A stretch of DNA of 64,000 nt from Archangium sp. (GCA_022843845.1 JALHMW010000011.1:1-64000); one strand, 5' to 3'; positions 25,543 through 34,680 are shown, numbered from the stretch's first letter. The notes: generated by a model from the sequence alone, not told the origin. A program made the numbers and translations.

Positions 25543-25820
25543 GAACCCTCCAGGCTGAAGACGATCTCACCGGGCTTCACGAGCCCAAGCTCTTCACGTG
25601 CGGCGCGCTCGAGGGCGCGGGGATCATCACGCAGCGCTTCCACTTCACGGCGCAGCCGCACGTTGTCGTCGCCGAGCCGCTTGTTGCGCTCCTTGAGCGA
25701 CTTGACGTCTTGCGACAGCCGCAGATAGCGCCGGAAGCCACCCTCAGCGGCCGCCGACGCCGCAGCCAGGGTCAGGGCGACGAACACGCAGGCCCAGAGG
25801 AGCTGTTGACGGCGCATCAT
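25539..25820 (-). CDS. FtsB/DivIC-like septum formation initiator
   Basis: From ATG 25820 (two tandem ATGs) the 93-residue product has one membrane helix near the N-terminus (LLWACVFVALTLAAASAA). A coiled coil follows (LRLSQDVKSLKERNKRLGDDNVRLRREVEAL), then the FtsB/DivIC signature DDPRALERAAREELGLVKPGEIVF. FtsB-type proteins connect the division machinery in the inner membrane. The stop overlaps the start of the diguanylate cyclase gene (ATGA). The longer open frame upstream has no protein-like character. Confidence 0.85.
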   Translation of the reverse strand: MMRRQQLLWACVFVALTLAAASAAAEGGFRRYLRLSQDVKSLKERNKRLGDDNVRLRREVEALRDDPRALERAAREELGLVKPGEIVFSLEGS

Positions 25821-25961
25821 CACGAGCGACGGTACCAGTGAGCGACTCACCAGCAAGAAAACCGCTACAGGGTGCAACGCGCCTGAAGGCCCTGAAAAGA
25901 CGACGGGCGCGCCAGGCGTTTTGCCCGACACGCCCGCCTTCGACCCCACCTCGGGGACGAC

Positions 25962-26825
25962 TCAGCCGCCGTCGCGCGTGCCCGCGTCTCGAACGCCGGC
26001 ATCGACGACCCCCGCATCGGCCGGCGCATCGGGCCACACCGCGCGAAACTTCAGCTCGCCCACCCTGAAGCACGCTGAGCCGTTGGGCCGATCGGTCACG
26101 AGGTTCCACTTGCGGAACACGAGGTTGGTGCCGCCACCGACGAAGACGCCTGCGGTCTCGTTCCGGGTGCTGCTGCTGAACGAGTAGCTCCCAGAGGTCG
26201 CCAGGTACTCGCCTTCGCAGTTCTCGCCGTTGTCGTCGCAGCCGAGGTACGCCACGAAGCACTCGAGGCACCGCGCGACGTTGGTGTTGGCGGGGAGGTT
26301 GCCAGCGTGCGGGAAGGTCGGCGGCCCGTCGGCGGTCTCGAAGAAGAGCTCGGTGTCGAAGAAGTCGACGCGGTTCATCGGCGCCTCGAGGCCGACACTC
26401 GAGTACCACCACTCGAAGCCTTCGTACCCTCCGTCGGGCTCGCCGATGTTGAAGCTGCCAGCGACGTCCTCCATCACGTCGATGTCGCCGAAGTCCATGC
26501 AGCCGGCGTCGACGACAGCAGCGCCTCCTGCTGCGCCACCGGCCGCCGCGAACCCGCCGCCCGTGCCAGCAGAGCCCCCGCCGGTGCCCATCGGCCCGCC
26601 GCAGATCTGCAGCGTGCAGGCCTGACCGGGAGCGCAGGAGCCACACGCCTCGCCGGCCTTCCCGCAGACCGTCGTCGTGGTGCCGGGCTGGCAGCGATTC
26701 ATCGAGTCACAGCAGCCCGTGGAGCAGTTGGTCGCGTTGCAGGTGCCTCCGCCACACGAAGGCGCGAAGGCGACCAGCAGCCCAGCCACACCGCCAAAGG
26801 CCCAGGCCTGAAACGCACTCTTCAC
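25962..26825 (-). CDS. Cys-rich lipoprotein, tandem paralogue B
   Basis: GTG 26825 overlaps the stop of the upstream paralogue (GTGA). A signal with lipobox (FAPSC) is followed by a Cys-rich segment (CNATNCSTGCCDSMNRCQ), a Gly/Thr linker, and a beta-rich domain. That domain has the blocks PANTNVARCLECFVAYLGCDDNG and EYLATSGSYSFSSSTRNETAGVFVGG. The same domain occurs in the neighbouring gene. The product ends in a run of DAG repeats. It is an envelope lipoprotein of unknown function; similar proteins are common in myxobacteria. Confidence 0.78.
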   Translation of the reverse strand: MKSAFQAWAFGGVAGLLVAFAPSCGGGTCNATNCSTGCCDSMNRCQPGTTTTVCGKAGEACGSCAPGQACTLQICGGPMGTGGGSAGTGGGFAAAGGAAGGAAVVDAGCMDFGDIDVMEDVAGSFNIGEPDGGYEGFEWWYSSVGLEAPMNRVDFFDTELFFETADGPPTFPHAGNLPANTNVARCLECFVAYLGCDDNGENCEGEYLATSGSYSFSSSTRNETAGVFVGGGTNLVFRKWNLVTDRPNGSACFRVGELKFRAVWPDAPADAGVVDAGVRDAGTRDGG

Positions 26826-27529
26826 ATGCCACCGTCGCCGGTACCGCCGTCGAGCACGAATGGCCAGACCGCGGTGAAGCTGACGGTTGGAACGGTGAAG
26901 CACGCGCCTGATGCTGCGGGAACGTCGGTGCCGAAGTTCCACTCGCGGTACGTCACGTTGGTGATGCTGCCGACGAAGCGACCCGCGTCAGGGCTCTGCG
27001 TGCCTTCCGTAAAGCTGAACGTTCCGCTCGTGGCGAGGAACTGGCTCTGGCAGCCGTTGCCCATCTGATCGCAGCCCAGCGCCGCCTGCAGGCACACCTG
27101 GCAGTTCATGAAATTCGTGTTGGCCGGCATCACTCCGGCAAACGGGAAGGTCACGCGGTTGGGAGGCTGCTGGTACAGCTCCGAAACGAAGATGTTGAGC
27201 CGATTGTTGGTGGTCAAGAGGGGGACGTTGGCCGTCCAGAACTCCAACCCAGCCGTATTGCCACTGCCGATCGTGAACAGACCTGGGACCGTGAAGTTTG
27301 GTGAGATCGCCGCGACCGGCATGCAGGTCACTCCCGCATCGGCCGAGCCACCGCCCGTCGCTGAACCGCCACCCGTCACGGAACCGCCACCAGTGCCAGA
27401 GGTGCCGCCGCCCGTGCCAGCGAGGCCACCACCCGTCACCCGGCCTGCATCAGGAACTGGAACCGTGGGACCGCACGACGAGCCAAAGAGAACGACGAGA
27501 CACGACGCTGCGACGACGAACCGGGCCAT
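26822..27529 (-). CDS. Lipoprotein, tandem paralogue A
   Basis: The 235-residue protein has a lipobox (LFGSSC), a long low-complexity linker of GTGGG and VTGGGSATGGG units (residues about 30-65), and the same beta-rich domain as its downstream neighbour. The shared blocks are PANTNFMNCQVCLQAALGCDQMG and QFLATSGTFSFTEGT, followed by TYREWNFGTDVPAASGACF. The pair arose by tandem duplication and is translationally coupled. No enzymatic motif is seen. Confidence 0.78.
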   Translation of the reverse strand: MARFVVAASCLVVLFGSSCGPTVPVPDAGRVTGGGLAGTGGGTSGTGGGSVTGGGSATGGGSADAGVTCMPVAAISPNFTVPGLFTIGSGNTAGLEFWTANVPLLTTNNRLNIFVSELYQQPPNRVTFPFAGVMPANTNFMNCQVCLQAALGCDQMGNGCQSQFLATSGTFSFTEGTQSPDAGRFVGSITNVTYREWNFGTDVPAASGACFTVPTVSFTAVWPFVLDGGTGDGGM

Positions 27530-27593
27530 GCGTGATTCCTCTCAGGAGGAGACGAGTTCCCCTCGTTGGGCGGCCGCCGATATCACGATCACG

Positions 27594-28982
27594 TCACGAG
27601 AGAAACCCGGGGGCCATGAGCGCGTGGCGCAGCAGCTTGCCCGACGCGTTGCGGGGCAGCTCGGCCGAGGCCACCAGCCGACGAGGCACCTTGAAGCCGG
27701 CGAGCCGGGCGCGCGCGAACGCAAACAGAGCGGCCTCGTCTGGCGGCCCCTTCCACACCACGATCGCGACGGGCACCTGGCCCCAGGTGTCGTCCGCGAC
27801 GGGCACGACCGCGACGTCGTCGACGAGGCCGCTCTCCCGGAGCACGGCCTCGATCTCGGCCGGGTAGACGTTCTCGCCGCCCGACACGATGAGATCGACC
27901 CGCCGCGCGTGAACCGTCAGGCGCCCACGCTCGTCGAGGCTGCCGAGATCCTTCGTCGCGAGCCACGAGCCCGCCGCCGGAGTGACAGTCTGCCCCTTCA
28001 CGCGGATCTCTCCGACGACGCCTGGCATGACGACGCGGCCCTCTGCGTCGACGATCTGCACCTCGAGCCCCGCCAGCGCGCGACCAGCGGTCGTGCCATC
28101 GGCCTCGCCGCGCCGCTCGGTCGTCACCTGCGAGCACGCCTCGGTCAGGCCGTACGTCTGGAGCACCGGCAACGAGAGGCTCCGCGCGCTCGCGAGGAGC
28201 GCAGCGCCCATCGGCCCGCCGCCGATCAAGATCGCCTCGAGACGCTCGCCAAACGGCTCCCCGCTCACGTCGAGCACGCGCAGCAACGCCGTCGGCACCA
28301 GGCTGCCGTGCGTGACATCGCTCCGGCGAAGCAGGCGCGCGACTCGGAGCGCCTCGAACTGACGCTCCAGCACCAGCCCGGCCCCCATCACGGCACAGCG
28401 AAACGCCATCGCCAGGCCACCAACGTGAAACAGCGGCAGCGTTCCGAGCCAGCACTGCGTCTCGCTCGCGCCCAGGTTCCCTGCGTTCGCCTCGTGTGAG
28501 GCCAGGAAGTTCTGCACCGTGAGCGGGATCAGCGACGGCGTGCCCGTCGTGCCCGACGTGAAGAGGCCTGCGAGCTCGGCTTCGCTGTCGAGGCCTCCTT
28601 CTTTCTCACTCGGCACCGTCGGCGACGGAAACGCTCTCGCGCCCGCGACCCGCTCCTGAAGCGACGCGTCGGCGACGACGAACCGGGCCTTCGATCGATC
28701 GACCAGCGGGAGCAACTCCGCCGGCGTCAGGCGTGCGTTCAACGGAATCATCGAGGCGCCACGCCGCCCGAGCGCGAACCAGAGCCAGAGCAGCTCGGGC
28801 CGATTCCACGAGAGCGTCGCGACCCGATCGCCGGGGCCGATCTCCTCGTCGTGGAGCCACCGCTCCCACCGCGACACGGCCACGGCGGCCTCGCGCCACG
28901 AGCTGCGCTGACCGTCGAACTCCACGGCGAGGCGCTCGGGGAATCTCGCCGCAGCCGACGCGACGGGGCACGGCAGCTTCAC
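27594..28982 (-). CDS. menE: o-Succinylbenzoate-CoA ligase MenE
   Basis: MenE activates o-succinylbenzoate with ATP and CoA in menaquinone synthesis. The 462-residue sequence shows the adenylate-forming P-loop AGLFTSGTTGTPS, LQTYGLTEACSQVT, the DLGSLDERGRL and RRVDLIVSGGENVYPAEIE blocks, and the catalytic Lys region PRNASGKLLRH. GTG 28982 overlaps the menC stop by 4 bases and is preferred; GTG 28991 is an alternative. It is the last gene of the men operon; MenB, the next enzyme, is not encoded in the window. Confidence 0.9.
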   Translation of the reverse strand: MKLPCPVASAAARFPERLAVEFDGQRSSWREAAVAVSRWERWLHDEEIGPGDRVATLSWNRPELLWLWFALGRRGASMIPLNARLTPAELLPLVDRSKARFVVADASLQERVAGARAFPSPTVPSEKEGGLDSEAELAGLFTSGTTGTPSLIPLTVQNFLASHEANAGNLGASETQCWLGTLPLFHVGGLAMAFRCAVMGAGLVLERQFEALRVARLLRRSDVTHGSLVPTALLRVLDVSGEPFGERLEAILIGGGPMGAALLASARSLSLPVLQTYGLTEACSQVTTERRGEADGTTAGRALAGLEVQIVDAEGRVVMPGVVGEIRVKGQTVTPAAGSWLATKDLGSLDERGRLTVHARRVDLIVSGGENVYPAEIEAVLRESGLVDDVAVVPVADDTWGQVPVAIVVWKGPPDEAALFAFARARLAGFKVPRRLVASAELPRNASGKLLRHALMAPGFLS

Positions 28983-30016
28983 ACGCCCCACCCTGCACGC
29001 TCCGGCAGCGTGATCACACCGTCCTTCGGCGTGAACGCGTCGGCGCCTGCGTTCTCGAACAGCTCGACGGTCGACAAGCCGTGCGCGTGCGGCTGCGCCG
29101 GAAGCACGGCCGCCAGGTGCGTCGCGGCCGCGCGGGCGATGGAGCCGTCCAACATGGTGGTGACGTACGAGCCGACACCAACGGCGTGCGCAGCCTTCGC
29201 GAGCGCCAACGCCGGCACCAGGCCGCCGAGCACCGCGGGCTTGAGCACCAGCACCTTCGCGGCCGGGTGTGGATCAGCCTCGAGCAGGCGTGCACGAACC
29301 GCGCGATCGGCGAGCGCCTCGTCCGCAGCGATCGGCATCGGCGCGAGGTACGACACCCTCCGCAAGGACTCGATGTCGTGCGCCGCGACGGGCTGCTCAC
29401 AGAGTTCGAGCGCGAGCGACTCCAGCCCACGCAGCGTCGAGCGCGCAGTGCCCTCGGTCCACCCACCGTTTGCGTCGATGCGAAGCGCGACGGCCGGGCC
29501 CACGGCCAGGCGAACCCCATGCAACCGCTGCGCGTCGACCGACACGCTCTTCGAGCCGACCTTGATCTTGAGCGTACGGAACCCCGCGTCGACCGCGCGC
29601 TTCGCCTCGTCAGCGAGCGACGACGCATCGGGCCCTTCGATGAGCGCGTTCACCGCGACGTCGGCCCGGCCTTCACCGAGCAGCAGCGCGACCGGAATGC
29701 CCCGCTTCTTCGCCAGCCACTCCAGCAACGCACACTCGATCGCGAACCGCGCTGCAGGCGTCGCCTCGAGGCTCGACAGCGCCCGGGTGAGTTCGTCGAT
29801 CTGCTCGAACGGCTTCGGTTCGAACGAGCGCACCGCGGCCTCTGCCTGAGCGAGCGACTCGGTGCCGAACGCCGGAAGGGGGAAGGCCTCGCCTCGACCG
29901 ACGATCCCCTCGTGAGAGAGCTGCACCTGAATGCCGGCGCGTTCCTGCAGCACGGCCCGCGAGGTCGTCACCTTCCGCGCCAGACGAAGACTGGCGAGCG
30001 TCACGTCGAGCTTCAT
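28979..30016 (-). CDS. menC: o-Succinylbenzoate synthase MenC
   Basis: MenC dehydrates SHCHC to o-succinylbenzoate. The 345-residue protein is an enolase-superfamily member: the catalytic Lys pair is in LKIKVGSK, metal ligands are in RIDANGGW (Asp), LCEQPV (Glu) and IAADEAL (Asp), and the opposite Lys is in VLVLKPAVLGG. Genomic position between menA and menE supports OSB synthase over dipeptide epimerase. The start ATG overlaps the menA stop and the stop overlaps menE. Confidence 0.9.
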   Translation of the reverse strand: MKLDVTLASLRLARKVTTSRAVLQERAGIQVQLSHEGIVGRGEAFPLPAFGTESLAQAEAAVRSFEPKPFEQIDELTRALSSLEATPAARFAIECALLEWLAKKRGIPVALLLGEGRADVAVNALIEGPDASSLADEAKRAVDAGFRTLKIKVGSKSVSVDAQRLHGVRLAVGPAVALRIDANGGWTEGTARSTLRGLESLALELCEQPVAAHDIESLRRVSYLAPMPIAADEALADRAVRARLLEADPHPAAKVLVLKPAVLGGLVPALALAKAAHAVGVGSYVTTMLDGSIARAAATHLAAVLPAQPHAHGLSTVELFENAGADAFTPKDGVITLPERAGWGV

Positions 30017-30915
30017 TGGGCGAGCCCCACCGAGAAGAGAACGCCGTAGATCAACTGGAGCCGCGCGGTGCCCGCGAGCGCCTGATTCAGCACGGGCCCC
30101 GACTGCGTCATCACGAGGCGAAGCGGAGGGACGGCGAGCACCAACGCAGCGATCGACGTCATCACCCAGGGCGACGCGAGGCCGAGGGCCCAGATGATGA
30201 TCGGCATGGCCGCAGCGAGCACCAGCATGGCGACGTACTCCGCGCGCCCGAAGCCGACGCCGAGCCGCACCACCAGCGTGCGCTTGTTCGCCGCCGTGTC
30301 GGTCTGCACGTCACGCACGTTGTTCACCGCGAGCAATGCGACACCCAGCGCTCCAACGGGGACGCCGGCCAGGAGCGCGAGCGGCGTCACCGTCTGCGTC
30401 AAGACGAACGACGTACCGCCCACCGCGACGAGACCGAAGAAGACCAGCACGAAGAGGTCGCCGAGCCCGTGGTACGCGAGCGGAAACGGTCCTCCCGTGT
30501 ACGCGTAGCCGGCGAGCAGCGAGACCAGCCCCACCACCAGCAACGGCCAGCCCGCGACGCTGACGAGGTAGAGGCCGACCACGAACGCGAGCACGAAGCA
30601 GATCACCGCACCGCGCATCACCGCTTCGGGCGTCAGCCAGCCCCGCTGTGTCGCTCGAGGAGGGCCGAGTCGGTCGCCCGTGTCAGCCCCGCGCTTGAAG
30701 TCGTACGCGTCGTTGAAGAGGTTGGTGCCGATCTGAATGAGCAGCGCGCCGATGAGGGCACCCAGCGCAGGCAACAGTGAAAATTTTCCGTCTCGCCAGG
30801 CGACGGCGCTGCCGACCGCGACGGGAACGAAGCCGGCGACGAGCGTCCGGGGACGCGTCGCGAGCGCCCACGCGGCGAACGGTGACGGAGGTGCAGACGT
30901 CATGGCAGCGGTCAT
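30013..30915 (-). CDS. menA: 1,4-Dihydroxy-2-naphthoate polyprenyltransferase MenA
   Basis: MenA attaches the polyprenyl chain to dihydroxynaphthoate in the inner membrane. The product from ATG 30915 has 300 residues and about nine helices. It shows the prenyl-diphosphate-binding Asp motifs NLFNDAYDFKRGAD and NNVRDVQTD typical of the UbiA family, with a GYAYTGGPFPLAY loop. The ATG overlaps the menH stop (ATGA), and an in-frame ATG at 30903 is an alternative. The longer upstream frame is antisense noise over menH. Confidence 0.92.
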   Translation of the reverse strand: MTAAMTSAPPSPFAAWALATRPRTLVAGFVPVAVGSAVAWRDGKFSLLPALGALIGALLIQIGTNLFNDAYDFKRGADTGDRLGPPRATQRGWLTPEAVMRGAVICFVLAFVVGLYLVSVAGWPLLVVGLVSLLAGYAYTGGPFPLAYHGLGDLFVLVFFGLVAVGGTSFVLTQTVTPLALLAGVPVGALGVALLAVNNVRDVQTDTAANKRTLVVRLGVGFGRAEYVAMLVLAAAMPIIIWALGLASPWVMTSIAALVLAVPPLRLVMTQSGPVLNQALAGTARLQLIYGVLFSVGLAQ

Positions 30916-31715
30916 CGGCTCACCTCGGAAGCAGGCTCGTGCGTCCACGGCGAACCAAGGAAGGAGCGCACCTCGGCAGCCCACGCCTCTGGCGCCTCGA
31001 GGTTGGGGGCATGACCGACCCCTCGAAACGCGACTCGCCACGCGAGCGGGAGCTCCGTCGCCATTCGACGCGCGAGCCGCGTGTACTTCGCGTCGAGCGA
31101 GCCGGTCAGCAGCAGCGTCGGCACCCGGAGCGTCGGCAGCGTGGGCCAGAAGTCTGGCTGCGCGCCCTGCCCCATCACCCGCAACGCCGCGGCCAGGCCG
31201 GCCGGCGAATGCGAGACCCGGCGCTGACGCAGCTGCGCCTGCACCTGCCCCGGCAGAGAACGAATCCCGGAGAAGAGCGGGAGCTGCTCCCAGAAGGCGA
31301 TGAACGAATCGACGCCGTCGGCCTCGATGAGCGAGGCGAGCGCTTCGTCCGCGCGACGACGCAGCACGCGATCGTGACGGCGGTGCAGGCCAGGGGAGCC
31401 GCTCTCGAGCACCAGGCGGTCGACGAGGTGGGGATGACGAACGGCCAGCCCAAGCGCCAGCCTCGCGCCTTGCGAGTAGCCGATGATCGTCGTGGGCCGG
31501 GTCAAGCGTGCGGCGAGGCGCTCGATGACGTCGGAGAAGTCAGCGACGTCGACCCTCCCCTCCCCATGGCCCGGGAGCTCGACGCAGTCTGCAGTCAAGA
31601 CGTCACCGACGAGCGGCTCGAGGTGATCGAACGAGAACCGGCTTCCCGTGAAGCCGTGCAGCAGCAGCGCGTGCATTGGGCCGTTGCCCCAGCGACGTGA
31701 GGGGAGCGAGGTCAT
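30912..31715 (-). CDS. menH: SHCHC synthase MenH (alpha/beta hydrolase)
   Basis: MenH eliminates pyruvate from SEPHCHC. The 267-residue alpha/beta hydrolase has the oxyanion segment LLLHGFTGSRFSFDHL, the nucleophile elbow GYSQGAR, the Asp in LTGSLDAKY, and the His in GVGHAPNLEAPEAW. Many MenH-like hydrolases exist, but the overlap with menD (4 bases) and menA makes this assignment firm. Confidence 0.88.
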   Translation of the reverse strand: MTSLPSRRWGNGPMHALLLHGFTGSRFSFDHLEPLVGDVLTADCVELPGHGEGRVDVADFSDVIERLAARLTRPTTIIGYSQGARLALGLAVRHPHLVDRLVLESGSPGLHRRHDRVLRRRADEALASLIEADGVDSFIAFWEQLPLFSGIRSLPGQVQAQLRQRRVSHSPAGLAAALRVMGQGAQPDFWPTLPTLRVPTLLLTGSLDAKYTRLARRMATELPLAWRVAFRGVGHAPNLEAPEAWAAEVRSFLGSPWTHEPASEVSR

Positions 31716-33406
31716 GACGACGCCTCCACGGCGGCGACGAGCGCGGCGTTCAAGGCGCGGTGCGCTTCGACGTTGGCCTTTCGCTCGGTGCGCACTTCGA
31801 CGAGGTGAAGCCCGCCGCTCTCGACCGCCGCCCGAAGCGTGCGCGAGAGCTCGGCCAGGTGCTGCGGCCGGTGGAGCGACGCCTTCGCCAGCGCGGCCAC
31901 ATGCGAGAAGTCGACGCCGGTCGGCGTCCCGAAGAAGCGCTCGAAGTGCGGGGTGCGTGCAGCCACGGGCAGGAAACTGAAGATGCCGCCACCGTCGTTG
32001 TTCACCACCACCACCACCAGCGACGCGCGCGAGGACTGCGCGATCAACCAGCCCGAGAGATCGTGCAGCGCCGCGACGTCTCCGATGAGGAGCACGGTGG
32101 GCCGCTTCGTCGAGGCAGACACGCCTGCCGCAGTCGAGACGACCCCGTCGATGCCGTTGATGCCACGGTTCGAGAACACCCGAAGGCGAGTCGGGCCGGG
32201 CACCGCAAAGGCGTCGACATCACGAATCGGCATCGAGCTGGAGAGCACGAGGTTCGATTCCGGAGGAAGGGCCTGGCAGACGGCTCCCGCGACGAGCGGC
32301 TCATTGATGTCGGCCGGCGTGCGCTCGAGCGCGGCTCGAACTCGACCCTGTGCGGACTGTATGAGCTCCACCAGCTCGCCTGGCCGCCGGGGCTCCGCGA
32401 GCGTCAGCGCCTTCACCATGCCGGCGACGTCACCCGAGAAATACGCCTCGACCCGATGGTGGGGATCGAACTGCTGACCGTCGTCGGAGAACGCGAAGAT
32501 GCGGGCGCGAGAGGCGTCGAGCCACGCCTGCGGTTGTTTGAGCGTGAGGCCACCACCAAACCGCAAGACGACCTCGGGGCGCAGCTGCTCCGAGAACCTG
32601 GAACTCCGCACCTGCGCGTCGAACGACCAGATCGCGTCGTCGAAGCCGAACCGGGCGTTCGAGGCGGCCTCTGCGATCACCGGGAAGCCGAGCGATCGAC
32701 CGAGCGCGTGAACTGCTGAGGCGAAGTCGTCGTCTCGTTCGCGCGGGCCGACGAGGATCAGCCCACGGCTCGTCTGGGCGAGCACCTGGCGGAGGTCCGA
32801 CAGCTCAGGCACGCCGTGCGCCGCGACGAAGCGTGGAACGGTCGGCGTGATGACGGGCCCGGGGAGACCCTCGGGGTGCGCGAGCGGCTCGCGGAACGGC
32901 ACGTTGAGGTGCACGCCTCCACGCGACGGAGCGCACGAACGGTGCACCAGCCTCGCGACGATCGCCACCACGTGATCGAGCCCGCCTTCGAAGGGCTCCG
33001 ACAGTGAAGCAGCGTCACGCACATACCCACCGAAGAGCCCGCGTTGCTCGATCGTCTGCGGCGCACCGAAGCCGTGCAGCTCGTCGGGACGGTCGGCGGT
33101 GATCGCGATCAGCGGCGTCGCGCCCTCGCGTGCCTCCATGAGCGCCGGCAAAAAGTGAGCGCCCGCCGTCCCCGAGGTGCAGACGACCGCCGCAGGCGTC
33201 TGGGTGCCCTTGGCGAGGCCAAGCGCGAAGAACGCCGCGCTCCGCTCGTCGAGGCACGACCAGCACTCGAGCTCGCTGCGATCCGCGAAGGCCAGCGCCA
33301 GCGGCGTCGATCGTGAGCCCGGCGCGATCACCACGTGCTTGACACCACACGCGACGAGCGTGCCCGCGATGGTGGCTGCCCACCGCTGGTTGAGCGTCTC
33401 AGCCAC
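31712..33406 (-). CDS. menD: SEPHCHC synthase MenD (ThDP enzyme)
   Basis: MenD joins 2-oxoglutarate to isochorismate using thiamin diphosphate. The product of 564 residues from GTG 33406 has the N-terminal GVKHVVIAPGSRSTPLALAF block, VVCTSGTAGAHFLPALMEA, and ITADRPDELHGFGAPQTIEQ. In the C-terminal ThDP-binding domain lie VLLIGDVAALHDLSGW and VVVVNNDGGGIFSFLP. The GTG overlaps the menF stop by 8 bases. The longer open frame upstream of it overlaps menF and lacks homology. Confidence 0.93.
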   Translation of the reverse strand: MAETLNQRWAATIAGTLVACGVKHVVIAPGSRSTPLALAFADRSELECWSCLDERSAAFFALGLAKGTQTPAAVVCTSGTAGAHFLPALMEAREGATPLIAITADRPDELHGFGAPQTIEQRGLFGGYVRDAASLSEPFEGGLDHVVAIVARLVHRSCAPSRGGVHLNVPFREPLAHPEGLPGPVITPTVPRFVAAHGVPELSDLRQVLAQTSRGLILVGPRERDDDFASAVHALGRSLGFPVIAEAASNARFGFDDAIWSFDAQVRSSRFSEQLRPEVVLRFGGGLTLKQPQAWLDASRARIFAFSDDGQQFDPHHRVEAYFSGDVAGMVKALTLAEPRRPGELVELIQSAQGRVRAALERTPADINEPLVAGAVCQALPPESNLVLSSSMPIRDVDAFAVPGPTRLRVFSNRGINGIDGVVSTAAGVSASTKRPTVLLIGDVAALHDLSGWLIAQSSRASLVVVVVNNDGGGIFSFLPVAARTPHFERFFGTPTGVDFSHVAALAKASLHRPQHLAELSRTLRAAVESGGLHLVEVRTERKANVEAHRALNAALVAAVEASS

Positions 33407-34595
33407 GATCGACTCCCAGCGCCGCGAGCATCGTCTCGGCCTTTCGTTCGGTCTCGAGCCACTCGGACTCGGGGGTCGAGCCACGCACCACGCCCGCCCC
33501 GACGAAGACGGTCGCCCTGTTCCCTCGAAGGAGGGCGGAACGAAGCCCCACCGCCAACGTCACCGACTCCGCGCCGACCGCGCCCACGGCGCCGCAATAC
33601 CACCCACGCGAGAAGCCCTCGTTCGCGCGCAGCCACTCGAGAGACGTCGTGCGCGGAGCGCCCGCCACCGCCGCCGTCGGGTGCAGCGCGCGGGCGACTT
33701 CGAGGGCCGACTGCCCGTCACGGAGCGTCGCGGTGATCGGCGTGTGCAGGTGAACGATCGACGCGAGGCGTTTGAGCTGCGGCGTCGCAGGAACGTCGAG
33801 CTTCGTCACGAAGCCGTCGAGGCGCGCGCGCAGATCGTCGACGACCGCCTGGTGTTCGCGACGATCCTTCTCCGAAGCGAGGAGCTGCTCCGACCGATCG
33901 GCTGGCGCCGTTCCTGCGACCGCGTCCGTCGAGAACGCGCGCCCGCTCGCTTCGCACAGCAACTCCGGAGACGAGCCGACGAACGCCGAGCCATCACGGC
34001 CGCGAATCAAGAACGTCCAGCACTGCGGGTTGCGCGCCTCGAGCGCCTTGAGCACCACGCGCTCCGGGATCGCGACGTCACTCTCGACCTCGATGGTCCG
34101 GGCCACCACGAGCTTCGAGAGCTCCGGGCCCAGCGCGCCGACGGCCTTCGAGACGAGCGCCTCGTAGTCCGCGCGGCCGTTCCCGAGCCGGCGAACCGGA
34201 GCGCGAGAGGTGATCGGCTCCTGCTCCTGCACGGCGTCGAGCTTCCGCTCCAGCTCGTCGAGCGGCGTGCCTTCGGGTCCGAACGCGAGCCACGACGTCT
34301 GACGCCCGTTCCACCAGGCCAGCACCTCGGGCAACACCCAGCGCTCCTGATCGAAGCCCGGCCACCCGCGCTGCGCATCGAAGGCCCAGCCGCCGAACCA
34401 GGGGCCAGCCGGCGGTGCCACCGGGAGTCGCACGTCGCCCCCGCCTTCCGCACACACCCCAAGGCCCACCATCCACACCGAACGGGATGGATTGACCCAG
34501 ACCACGGAGAGCTCGGCGCCGAAGCGGAGCAGGGCCCCCTCGTCGGAAACCCGCGAGACTGCGACAAACCGCTGGGTGTTGCGGGTCTGGAGCAC
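33399..34595 (-). CDS. menF: Isochorismate synthase MenF
   Basis: MenF converts chorismate to isochorismate, the first step of classical menaquinone synthesis. The 398-residue protein carries the chorismate-binding fold: KLVVARTIEVESD with the general-base Lys, FVGSSPELLCEASG, the catalytic STDAVAGTAPADRSEQLLASEKDRREHQ stretch (positions about 235-262), LHTPITATL, and EGFSRGWYCGAVGAV. The start is GTG 34595; no clear ribosome binding site is visible. As the first gene of menF-D-H-A-C-E it shares an intergenic region with the divergent DAHP synthase gene. Confidence 0.9.
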   Translation of the reverse strand: MLQTRNTQRFVAVSRVSDEGALLRFGAELSVVWVNPSRSVWMVGLGVCAEGGGDVRLPVAPPAGPWFGGWAFDAQRGWPGFDQERWVLPEVLAWWNGRQTSWLAFGPEGTPLDELERKLDAVQEQEPITSRAPVRRLGNGRADYEALVSKAVGALGPELSKLVVARTIEVESDVAIPERVVLKALEARNPQCWTFLIRGRDGSAFVGSSPELLCEASGRAFSTDAVAGTAPADRSEQLLASEKDRREHQAVVDDLRARLDGFVTKLDVPATPQLKRLASIVHLHTPITATLRDGQSALEVARALHPTAAVAGAPRTTSLEWLRANEGFSRGWYCGAVGAVGAESVTLAVGLRSALLRGNRATVFVGAGVVRGSTPESEWLETERKAETMLAALGVDRG

Positions 34596-34602
34596 GGTCG
34601 TG

Positions 34603-34630
34603 TTGTCTTCTAAGGCATTCTCGCTATAGA
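34603..34630 (+). promoter_or_regulatory. Sigma-70-type promoter for DAHP synthase-menG
   Basis: TTGTCT at 34603-34608 and TATAGA at 34625-34630 are 16 bases apart and form the best promoter match seen in the window. The predicted transcription start is near 34637, which rules out the upstream in-frame ATG at 34630 as the translation start. Confidence 0.6.
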
Positions 34631-34639
34631 TGCACCACA

Positions 34640-34661
34640 GAGTTCAAAACAGCTTGAACTC
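34640..34661. promoter_or_regulatory. Perfect 8-bp inverted repeat, candidate operator
   Basis: GAGTTCAA (34640-34647) and TTGAACTC (34654-34661) are exact reverse complements with a 6-base spacer. A further TGAACT half-site lies at 34664-34669. The repeat sits at the predicted transcription start of the DAHP synthase gene and between it and the divergent men operon, a usual position for a repressor site. A role as RNA hairpin is possible too. Confidence 0.5.
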
Positions 34662-34680
34662 AATGAACTGTGAGGGACGG

